Assembly (NCBI RefSeq): GCF_001280595.1 | Contig: NZ_LITU01000070.1 | Coordinates: 442,439 to 476,479 of the forward strand | Origin: Paenibacillus xylanivorans | GTDB lineage: Bacteria > Bacillota > Bacilli > Paenibacillales > Paenibacillaceae | Length of the DNA: 34,041 nucleotides | Direction: 5' to 3' | Part shown: piece after piece, positions 1-6,306 of the stretch | Position numbering within the stretch: the stretch's first letter is position 1 | Layout of the letters: every line of letters starts with the position of its first letter | The notes under the pieces: generated by a model | Seen by the model: only the letters and a program-made list of their open reading frames with translations | Database searches by the model: none | What the model was told of the DNA's origin: nothing | Program-made: the position numbers and the translations under genes

Positions 1-60
1 TTTCCGTGTGCAGAAATGTGCGTACACATCTCCGGCTATGAAATTGGTGACCAAGCATAG
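1..60 (+). CDS. C-terminal fragment of an unidentified protein
   Basis: Frame 1 is open from the first base to a TAG at 58-60 and encodes 19 residues, ending in HISGYEIGDQA. The stretch has a natural mix of residues, including two cysteines, and no stop before the TAG, so it is probably the end of a gene that begins upstream of the window. I do not recognise the family. The fragment is too short to exclude chance, since an open run of 19 codons is common. Confidence 0.35.
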   Translation, partial: FPCAEMCVHISGYEIGDQA

Positions 61-270
61 ATGATAGATTATATAATGATGCAATCGTCGTATACTTGCT
101 CTTATGCTACCAATCATAGACGATAACCTATTGGCTTGCAACATATATCATTAATCCGATCGGAAATGAAATGGAGCCATATGAAACCTTGGTTTATTGC
201 CAGATTGAATTCTTAAAATGACGCCTTAAAATGAACCAAATCATCGCACACGCTGTGCTTGACTCTTCAA
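61..270. other. intergenic, nothing recognised
   Basis: AT-rich spacer between the fragment that ends at 60 and the terminator of the nrd operon. I see no convincing ORF, promoter or RNA structure on either strand. Confidence 0.4.
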
Positions 271-310
271 ATAAAAAAAACGTTACAATGCATCCATCTG
301 CATTGTAACG
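271..310 (-). terminator. rho-independent terminator overlapping the nrdG 3' end
   Basis: CGTTACAATGCA (281-292) and TGCATTGTAACG (299-310) form a perfect 12-bp stem with a 6-nt loop. Read on the minus strand it is followed by eight T (complement of 273-280). The promoter-proximal arm is made from the last nrdG codons and the TAA stop at 285-283 lies in the distal arm, so the terminator is partly coding. Confidence 0.9.
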
Positions 311-792
311 ATTGTCTGGCAAGCCATCGTTGCCCCTACATCAATGATGCGCTGATTGCGACTGCCACGATAAGGAAGAGATACATCACGCTCAGCTGCT
401 ATATAAGGTCCATCAATAATAACGTCGCATAGGCAGGATAGTTCTGCTCGCGCAGGGTCGGCAACGAGTTCTTCATATACAAATCCCGTATAGGCCCATA
501 CAGTCAGATCAGGCCGAGCAGTCCGAAGCTGCCGAACCCAGGAGGCGCATTCTGCGGCCGAGAAAAAAGGATCACCTCCGCATAACGTAACCCCTTCCAG
601 TAAGGGATGCGCGGTCACTTCATGCAAGATCTGCTGCTGCCGCTCCTCTGTGAATGGCTCACCCGCACGGAAGCTCCAGGAGTCCGGGCTGAAGCAGCCC
701 GGACAGGCATGTCGGCATCCACTAATGAACAGCACGGCTCGCAGGCCCTTTCCCTCATTCACCGATTCGGGGATATACCCATACAGATTCAC
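283..792 (-). CDS. nrdG: anaerobic ribonucleotide reductase-activating protein NrdG
   Basis: Radical SAM activase that uses a [4Fe-4S] cluster and S-adenosylmethionine to form the glycyl radical on NrdD. It is 169 residues long, normal for NrdG. The cluster motif CxxxCxxC is C26-RHA-C30-PG-C33, preceded by a conserved FISGC start of the fold. A glycine-rich GGDPFF segment, typical of SAM binding in this family, follows near residue 73. The start ATG overlaps the nrdD stop by 4 bases (789-792), which implies translational coupling. The last codons sit inside the terminator hairpin. The NrdD neighbour makes the assignment firm. Confidence 0.95.
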   Translation of the reverse strand: MNLYGYIPESVNEGKGLRAVLFISGCRHACPGCFSPDSWSFRAGEPFTEERQQQILHEVTAHPLLEGVTLCGGDPFFSAAECASWVRQLRTARPDLTVWAYTGFVYEELVADPARAELSCLCDVIIDGPYIAAERDVSLPYRGSRNQRIIDVGATMACQTIVTMQMDAL

Positions 793-2750
793 CGATGTTT
801 CACCCGATCCCGTACTTCAGCCTGTTTTGCTGTATTGAAACGTACTTTGTAATCTCCGGTCAGATATCCCGTCACCCGGCGCAGTCGCTGGAAATGTACC
901 TGATTTTCATGAGCTTCACATCCGGGGCATACATCTCCTATTACACCTTCATAGCCACATGCAGGACAGCGATCAATCGGGTGATTAATGGAGAAATATC
1001 CGATATCCTGGGCCAGGGCGTATTGCACGATTCGTTGGAAAGCCGTGGTGTTGGCTCGTACATTCCCATCGAGTTCGACATAAGAGATTGCCCCGGCATT
1101 ACATAGCTTGTGGAAAGGAGCTTCCAATTCAATTTTGCGATAGGCAGGAAGGGTATGATAGACCGGAATGTGAAATGAATTGGTGTAGTATTCCCGGTCG
1201 TTGACCCCCGCGATGCTGCCGTATCGCTCACGATCAATCTTGGTGAATTTGCCGGATAGGCCCTCGGCGGGCGTAGCGAATAAGGTGATATTCAAGTTAT
1301 GATGCTCACTCATCCGGTCGCAGAACTCTCTCATCGTACGAATGATATTCAAGGCTTCTCGATGTACATGAAGGTCTTGTCCATGGTGACGGCCATATAG
1401 AGCGGTCATACATTCAGCAAGCCCGATAAAACCAAGGGATAACGTACCATGTTTCAACAGGTTAGCCACCGGTTCGTTCGGAGCCAATTGTTCTCCACCT
1501 TCCCACACCCCTTCCCGCATCATGAAGTCCGATGCTTTGGCAGGCTGGTTTGTCTGAATTCGATAACGGTGCAGCAATCCATCCGTAGCATTGTGCATGA
1601 CGGATTCCAACGCCGTATAGAAGCCAGCCCGGTCAGCGATGGCTCTTGTTCCCTGGCAGATCCCGTATCGTATGCCGAGCTTGACGAGATTGATGGTGTT
1701 AAAGGACAAGTTCCCCTTGCCGCTCTGACGATTGCGTCCGAAGCGATCAGCCAGTGTGCGTGTGCGGCATCCCATCGTGGCAATGATCGTATCGGGATCT
1801 TCCGGTTGATAATAGGGCAGATTGAATGAAGCATCCACATTGACAAAATTCGGATACATACGCCGTGAGGAGCAGGTCACAGCGAGCCGGAATAAATCAT
1901 AATTCGGATCTCCTTCAGATTGGTTAATGCCTTGCTTGCACTGGAAAATATGCTGTGGGAACACGGGAGTTTCCCCGTTACCGAGTCCACGAATGGTCGC
2001 TTCCAGCAACGACCGGGACACGAGCCGACCTTCGGCTGAAGTGCACAGTCCGTAGTTCAGCGAAGTAAACGGAATCTGTCCGCCAGCACGACTGCTCATG
2101 GTGTTCAGGTTATGGATTAGCGATTCCGCAGCCTGTTCCGTCTCCAGTGCAGTCTCTTCACAAGCAAAGGGAAAGGCTCGTGGACACTTCTCCTTCGCTT
2201 CAAGGCTTTCAAGATGCAGCTGATTATCCTCAAGCAGGGCATTCTCCCCAAACAACCGTTGTCCCTTGCGGTAATGCTTGCGGAACGATCGCTTTACGTA
2301 AGGCGCGAGATCCCAGTCGATTTTATTGGCCGATACGCCGCCATACTGGCTGTTCTGCTGGGATTGAAAAATAATGGCGACCAGCGCCATGGCAGACATG
2401 ATCGTCTGTGGTGTACGAACGGAACCGTTGCCGGTGTTAAAGCCGGAGGCCAGCAGTCGGTCAAACGGGATAAAGATACAGTTGGTCGTTCCAAGGGCAT
2501 ACTGATCCAGATCGTGTACGTACAGATCACCATTCTCCACAGCTAAAGCAAGGTCTTCTGGCAGCACATGACGCAGAGCATGCCACTTGGCCGTCTCCGA
2601 ACCTAGCCTGCTCATCTTGCCGCTGAACGAGTCTCCGTTCAGATTAGCATTCTCCCTCAGCGTATCGGCGTCTTCTGCACCGATAATTCGTCTTCCCAGG
2701 TCAGATAGCAGATCGGATGCCGGCGGAGAGGCATACTCAAGCATGTTCAT
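789..2750 (-). CDS. nrdD: anaerobic (class III) ribonucleoside-triphosphate reductase NrdD
   Basis: Oxygen-sensitive enzyme that reduces ribonucleoside triphosphates to deoxyribonucleotides during anaerobic growth. It is 653 residues. The C-terminal zinc site is visible as CPACG...CPGC, followed by the glycyl-radical motif RRVTGYL with the radical glycine at about residue 628. The C-terminal RFN...RVKHR ending is typical. The N-terminus begins directly with the catalytic barrel region; I see no ATP-cone (no VxKRDG-type start), so the dATP activity site that most NrdDs carry appears to be absent. The start ATG is 8 nt after AGGAGG (minus strand, about 2759-2764). FNR and NrdR sites lie upstream. 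It forms an operon with nrdG. Confidence 0.95.
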   Translation of the reverse strand: MNMLEYASPPASDLLSDLGRRIIGAEDADTLRENANLNGDSFSGKMSRLGSETAKWHALRHVLPEDLALAVENGDLYVHDLDQYALGTTNCIFIPFDRLLASGFNTGNGSVRTPQTIMSAMALVAIIFQSQQNSQYGGVSANKIDWDLAPYVKRSFRKHYRKGQRLFGENALLEDNQLHLESLEAKEKCPRAFPFACEETALETEQAAESLIHNLNTMSSRAGGQIPFTSLNYGLCTSAEGRLVSRSLLEATIRGLGNGETPVFPQHIFQCKQGINQSEGDPNYDLFRLAVTCSSRRMYPNFVNVDASFNLPYYQPEDPDTIIATMGCRTRTLADRFGRNRQSGKGNLSFNTINLVKLGIRYGICQGTRAIADRAGFYTALESVMHNATDGLLHRYRIQTNQPAKASDFMMREGVWEGGEQLAPNEPVANLLKHGTLSLGFIGLAECMTALYGRHHGQDLHVHREALNIIRTMREFCDRMSEHHNLNITLFATPAEGLSGKFTKIDRERYGSIAGVNDREYYTNSFHIPVYHTLPAYRKIELEAPFHKLCNAGAISYVELDGNVRANTTAFQRIVQYALAQDIGYFSINHPIDRCPACGYEGVIGDVCPGCEAHENQVHFQRLRRVTGYLTGDYKVRFNTAKQAEVRDRVKHR

Positions 2751-2803
2751 ATCAGATTCCTCCTAAAAAATGAGATTGTATAGGGATAATGTCCATTCAT
2801 TGA

Positions 2804-2819
2804 ACACTATATGTAGAGT
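2804..2819 (-). promoter_or_regulatory. NrdR box, proximal
   Basis: ACACTATATGTAGAGT matches the NrdR consensus acaCwAtATaTwGtgt at 14 of 16 positions by my count. It lies about +6 to +21 relative to the predicted start of nrdD transcription. Its partner begins exactly 32 bp away, three helical turns, the usual geometry for cooperative NrdR binding. Confidence 0.85.
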
Positions 2820-2830
2820 TTCTTTATCCA

Positions 2831-2836
2831 TTTATA
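2831..2836 (-). promoter_or_regulatory. nrdD -10 element
   Basis: TATAAA on the minus strand. No good -35 is found 17 bp upstream (CACCCA), as expected for an activator-dependent promoter. With this -10 the start is near 2824 and the FNR-type site is centred at -41.5. Confidence 0.6.
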
Positions 2837-2851
2837 AACTATATATTGTTA
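2836..2851 (-). promoter_or_regulatory. NrdR box, distal
   Basis: AAACTATATATTGTTA keeps the invariant C-w-A-t-A-T-a-T-w-G core of the NrdR box, 13 of 16 positions. It covers about -12 to -27 of the predicted nrdD promoter, so bound NrdR would block RNA polymerase. Confidence 0.8.
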
Positions 2852-2857
2852 TTTGGG

Positions 2858-2873
2858 TGTGATAATCATCACA
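2858..2873 (-). promoter_or_regulatory. CRP/FNR-type site upstream of nrdD
   Basis: TGTGATAATCATCACA has the perfect TGTGA-N6-TCACA dyad used by Bacillus Fnr and other CRP-family proteins. It is centred at -41.5 from the predicted start, a class II activator position. Anaerobic activation of nrdDG by Fnr is the natural reading; another CRP-family protein remains possible. Confidence 0.8.
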
Positions 2874-3235
2874 TAGGAGGGACGCCTCGAACGTGGCGGT
2901 TTCTGGTCAGGAATGATAAAGGTTTTCAAAGCCGGAGGGTAAGCTTATAATTTCTTATTACCGTGCAAATATAGCTGACGAAGCTTGAAACAAGGACAGA
3001 AAACCTGCAAGGAAAGCGGTTGCTTAGCTTTCCAGTCGTTGAACCACGCCGTCCATAACAGATTCCCGTCAGTGGAGTAAATTGTATTCGGTTAAGTTTC
3101 CCTTTGACTTCTAAAGTGTTAATCATATATGAATAGGTTGTGACAGCTGTTTCGGAACATTTGAACCCTCGTTAATCGATTGGATCATAAGTGGAATACG
3201 GATTTGAAATGCAGCTAAGACAAGAGGGGTGAGTC
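2874..3235. other. 362-bp spacer with a compact structured element
   Basis: No gene is convincing here. At 2994-3054 there is a nested fold: outer GGAC (2994-2997) with GTCC (3051-3054), inner GGAAAGC (3011-3017) with GCTTTCC (3027-3033), and loop GGTT (3018-3021) complementary to AACC (3042-3045), which would make a pseudoknot. All these pairings can also form on the opposite strand. I could not match it to a known riboswitch. The kinase promoter is not obvious. Confidence 0.45.
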
Positions 3236-4873
3236 ATGGGAACGGTAAGCATTACAAGGGGCTTCTATGAAAATATACAGGAAGCCGCATCCCATATTGT
3301 AGATGTATTAAGCGGTATATTAAAGGTGAACACCATCTTTGTTGCCACGAATGATGGCGTGACCAATGTTATTATAGAGGCTTTTAACCGCGAGGAAGAG
3401 CTGATTGCCAAAGGTAGTGAACTTCCATTTGAAGCTTCATATTGCAGCTTGGTATTGAGAGATAAGGGCAGCAGTCTGATCATCACGGATACATGCGAAC
3501 ATCCGCTAACGGAGTCCATGGACGTAACGGGCGAATTGGGCAATCGTTTCTTTGTGGGCATTCCAATTATGCGGAGGTCAGGAGAAACGTTCGGAACCAT
3601 ATGTCTGATGGATAATCCCGATTATGTGATCAGTGAAACGGATATGAAAACACTGAAAGCTATGGCTGTTTTTCTCGGGTATGTCGTGGATCTGGAGGAT
3701 ACGCTGCAAGTTCAGGAGCAGAAGCTGAGTGATTCGGAGCAAATGCAAGTGCAGTTGCAGGCAGAGAAGGAACGCGCGGAATCCGAGGCGATGACCAAGA
3801 CGCAGATGCTATCACTGATGAGCCACGAGATTCGTAATCCGCTGAACGGCATTTTGGGATTGACAGATCTGATGCGTACACCGGATATGTCGGACGAGCA
3901 GACAGAGTATGTGAATATGATTGAGACCAGCGGTAACATTCTGCTCTCCCTGTTGAATAACATGATGAGTTTTAACGTTAATGACACAGGCAAAACGGTT
4001 GTACACGATGATCCATTTGATCTCGTAGCCACAATTGAGAATACCGTTTATCTTTATGCGGGACTGGCGCTGAGCAAGAACATTGAGCTGGGATTGAACC
4101 TTGATCTGAATGTGTCCCAGGTTTTCGTCGGGGATGAAATCAAGATCGGACAACTGTTGTCACATGTCATTCAGTATGCCATAGATTCAACTCGTACAGG
4201 TCCGGTACTGGTTACGGCAACCGTGGAGGGTGGGAATGTAGAGGAAGCGGGTACGCTTCAACTTCATGTGAAGTACACCGGTAGAATGTTATCTTCGGAC
4301 AAGAAGCTCAGAGCATTTAACCAGCTTGATGGAAACATCAGTACCCAGAAGCTGGTGGGCACCAATCTTGGTTTGGCTGTGAGCCAGAATCTTGCCATTC
4401 TTATGCATGGCCGTATTCAGGTGCATGGCTTAGGGGAGAACGAGACGGACTTCGAGATCAGGCTGCCGCTTCGCAGACATTGGGAATTGCCTCAGCTTGC
4501 CAGTATTCAGCATCGACTTAAGGACAAAAAGGTGTTGCTTGCAAAGGACCCCGACATTCTGCAAGGGGTCTCCTCGCTGATGCGCAGATGGAAGATGGAT
4601 GTGCATATGACCTCGGTTACGACCGAGGCGTACGACTGGATTCAGGAGGGCTTTAAGCCTGACGTGGCCGTTGTGGATATGGGACTGCTGGAGGGCGGCG
4701 CTGTTGATTTTGTGCACAAGCTGAAGCACCTGGTTACAGATTCACCGGTCATTGTGCTGATTCCTTATGGCATGCATATCGACCCGCATGAAGCGGAAGT
4801 CTTCGATGCGGTCCTGACCAAGCCGGTGAAGCAGGCTGATTTGTTGAATGCGTTAAGCATCATTGTGCATTAA
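3236..4873 (+). CDS. GAF-containing hybrid histidine kinase with eroded catalytic motifs
   Basis: 545 residues, no signal peptide or membrane span, so cytoplasmic. Domains in order: GAF (about 5-150), a charged coiled coil (150-190), HisKA with H-box LMSHEIRNP (His197), HATPase-like (about 265-415), and a receiver-like domain (about 425-545) with Asp481 in VVDMG and a Lys in LTKPVK. The ATPase motifs are degenerate: the N-box reads LLSHVIQYAIDST, without the Asn residues, and the G1 position reads VKYTGRM instead of a DxGxG motif; the G2-like GTNLGLAVS remains. The receiver starts VLLAKD, with one acidic residue rather than the usual pair, and the switch Thr is replaced (VIVLIPYG). It may act as a signal scaffold or pseudokinase. 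No response regulator is adjacent. The RBS GAGGGG lies 7-8 nt before ATG. Confidence 0.85.
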   Translation: MGTVSITRGFYENIQEAASHIVDVLSGILKVNTIFVATNDGVTNVIIEAFNREEELIAKGSELPFEASYCSLVLRDKGSSLIITDTCEHPLTESMDVTGELGNRFFVGIPIMRRSGETFGTICLMDNPDYVISETDMKTLKAMAVFLGYVVDLEDTLQVQEQKLSDSEQMQVQLQAEKERAESEAMTKTQMLSLMSHEIRNPLNGILGLTDLMRTPDMSDEQTEYVNMIETSGNILLSLLNNMMSFNVNDTGKTVVHDDPFDLVATIENTVYLYAGLALSKNIELGLNLDLNVSQVFVGDEIKIGQLLSHVIQYAIDSTRTGPVLVTATVEGGNVEEAGTLQLHVKYTGRMLSSDKKLRAFNQLDGNISTQKLVGTNLGLAVSQNLAILMHGRIQVHGLGENETDFEIRLPLRRHWELPQLASIQHRLKDKKVLLAKDPDILQGVSSLMRRWKMDVHMTSVTTEAYDWIQEGFKPDVAVVDMGLLEGGAVDFVHKLKHLVTDSPVIVLIPYGMHIDPHEAEVFDAVLTKPVKQADLLNALSIIVH

Positions 4874-4899
4874 GAAAATGAAAAAGTATATTAAATTAG

Positions 4900-4925
4900 G
4901 CGCACCTGTTACGGGTGCGCTTTAT
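4900..4925. terminator. bidirectional terminator between kinase and LacI genes
   Basis: GCGCACC (4900-4906) pairs with GGTGCGC (4914-4920), followed on the plus strand by TTTATTT. It lies between convergent genes. The plus-strand T run is moderate and the minus-strand one weak. The final codons and stop (4909-4911) of the LacI gene lie inside the hairpin. Confidence 0.7.
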
Positions 4926-5934
4926 TTGTTATTTGGAAGGAAGAGGACCCTCGAATAAGTAGCTCCGAGTCGACTTTAAATACACGTTTGTCCTGAAATT
5001 CATTCGTATTCATCGTGTCAATCATCTTCTCCATCAGAATGGCCCCCATCGTATACTTGGGCTGGTTCACCGAACTTAGCGTAGGATGGATGTATTTGCT
5101 GATTCGATTGTTGTCCACACCTACAATAGCCAATTGCTCGGGAATGCGTATTCCGTATTCTGTACATGCCTTGTATACGCCGAGGGCCATTTCATCATTG
5201 GCCGCATATACAGCAGAGAAGGACAGGCCTTTGTTAAATAGTCTTTTGATGGCCTCGTACCCGCCTTCCTCGTTAAAATTCCCATTCTCGATCAGTTCGG
5301 GACGAAACGGAATTTGATGATTACGCAAGGCTTTCAAATAGCCTTCTAGCCGTTCATAGCTGTCGATTGCTTGGGGATAACCGTTCAAAAACACGATATT
5401 TTGATGTCCAGCCTCAACCAGATGCTGAACAACTTCCTGTGAAAATTTTACGTTGTCCGTGTATATACACGGAATCTGATCATGTTCGATATATTTGCCA
5501 ACGATGCCAATGCGGTACCCCTTATCCGCGAGCTGGAATAATTCCTCATCCGCCAGCATGGGAGTGATAATGATGACACCGTCGATAGTACGATCCAGCA
5601 GCAAATTAAGATAATCGACTTCTCGCTCTTTCAGGTTATGGGCATCACATATGATGACTTTGTAATGGCGGGCGTAAGCGATGTTCTCAATGCCTTTGAT
5701 TATTTCCGCATAATAGGAATTGTTGATATCTGGAACGATGACGCCAATCGTCATGGTTCTCTGTGAACGAAGATTCTTGGCTGCTGCGTTGGGGTGATAT
5801 CCCAATTGCTCAATGGCGCGCATCACCTTATCTTTGGTTTTGGTGCTAACCTTGCTGTGCTGATTAATAACTCGTGATACGGTTGCCGGGGATACACCTG
5901 CAATTGCAGCGACATCAATGATTTTGACATCCAT
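4909..5934 (-). CDS. LacI-family transcriptional repressor
   Basis: About 341 residues. The N-terminal helix-turn-helix reads IIDVAAIAGVSPATVSRVIN, followed by the hinge helix (HPNAAAKNLRSQ) and a periplasmic-binding-protein-like sugar-sensing domain (TIGVIVPDINN to the C-terminus), the full LacI/GalR architecture. A GTG nine bases upstream (5943-5941) could also start the frame, but GGAG is only 2 nt from it and 11 nt from the ATG at 5934, so I prefer the ATG. It is divergent from a secreted GH5 glucanase, with LacI-type operators between them, so it probably controls that gene and itself in response to a sugar derived from a beta-glucan. The ligand is not known. Confidence 0.92.
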   Translation of the reverse strand: MDVKIIDVAAIAGVSPATVSRVINQHSKVSTKTKDKVMRAIEQLGYHPNAAAKNLRSQRTMTIGVIVPDINNSYYAEIIKGIENIAYARHYKVIICDAHNLKEREVDYLNLLLDRTIDGVIIITPMLADEELFQLADKGYRIGIVGKYIEHDQIPCIYTDNVKFSQEVVQHLVEAGHQNIVFLNGYPQAIDSYERLEGYLKALRNHQIPFRPELIENGNFNEEGGYEAIKRLFNKGLSFSAVYAANDEMALGVYKACTEYGIRIPEQLAIVGVDNNRISKYIHPTLSSVNQPKYTMGAILMEKMIDTMNTNEFQDKRVFKVDSELLIRGSSSFQITNKAHP

Positions 5935-5959
5935 ATTCTTCACAACTCCAAATAAGTGA

Positions 5960-5987
5960 TTGACAATTCATTCAAATTCATTATAAT
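5960..5987 (+). promoter_or_regulatory. consensus sigma-A promoter toward the GH5 gene
   Basis: TTGACA (5960-5965), 16-bp spacer, TATAAT (5982-5987). Both hexamers are perfect. The predicted start, near 5994, coincides with operator O1 and gives a leader of about 313 nt before the GH5 start codon. No closer promoter is evident. Confidence 0.75.
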
Positions 5988-6008
5988 TCCAATTGAAAAC
6001 GATTACAA
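5980..6008 (-). promoter_or_regulatory. promoter of the LacI-family gene
   Basis: On the minus strand TTGTAA (6008-6003), 17-bp spacer, TATAAT (5985-5980). The -10 overlaps that of the rightward promoter because ATTATAAT is nearly self-complementary. Operator O1 fills most of the spacer, which points to autoregulation. Confidence 0.65.
5994..6007. promoter_or_regulatory. LacI-type operator O1 (cre-like)
   Basis: TGAAAACGATTACA matches the cre consensus TGWAANCGNTNWCA at every position. It lies at about +1 to +14 of the rightward promoter and in the -35/-10 spacer of the leftward promoter, so one bound repressor could stop both. It could be bound by the local LacI protein, by CcpA, or both. 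Confidence 0.8.
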
Positions 6009-6073
6009 GTTATAACCGAATGAAGCAATAATTGGGGATAGTGGAGGAATAAAGGGTTTGATTTTCATGGAAA

Positions 6074-6087
6074 TGTAATCGATTACA
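6074..6087. promoter_or_regulatory. LacI-type operator O2 (perfect palindrome)
   Basis: TGTAATCGATTACA is a perfect 14-bp palindrome with the central CG of LacI-family sites. Its centre is 80 bp from O1, within the transcribed leader of the GH5 gene, suited to a roadblock or to looping with O1. Confidence 0.82.
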
Positions 6088-6306
6088 CCAACTTGGATTT
6101 AGAATGAATGATAACTTATGGTTTGTACCGATTAATGAGTAATATCGATTTCATGAATTTCCTCCAGTTGTGATAGATAGCGGAGCCATCCATGGATTGT
6201 ACCACTCGTATACCCGCTGTTTCTATAGCATTACGTTACCCGTCGTGAGTGCTGCATCCTGGTTCAGTCATACTTTAAGCTATGACCATTTAAGGGAGGC
6301 GTCAAC
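6088..6306 (+). other. long 5' leader of the GH5 gene
   Basis: Transcribed leader if the 5960 promoter is used. It has a hairpin-like segment with AGCGG (6179-6183) and CCGCT (6214-6218) around the palindrome ATCCATGGAT (6188-6197). A CCTCC near 6161 could pair with the GGGAGG ribosome site just before the start codon. I see no ORF with a good start in it. Confidence 0.4.

Noticed and set aside
2926..3126. 66-codon ORF on the minus strand in the nrdD-kinase spacer
   Set aside because: No RBS, no recognisable domain, and it overlaps the palindromic structured element; chance ORF more likely, although the region could be a dispersed repeat.
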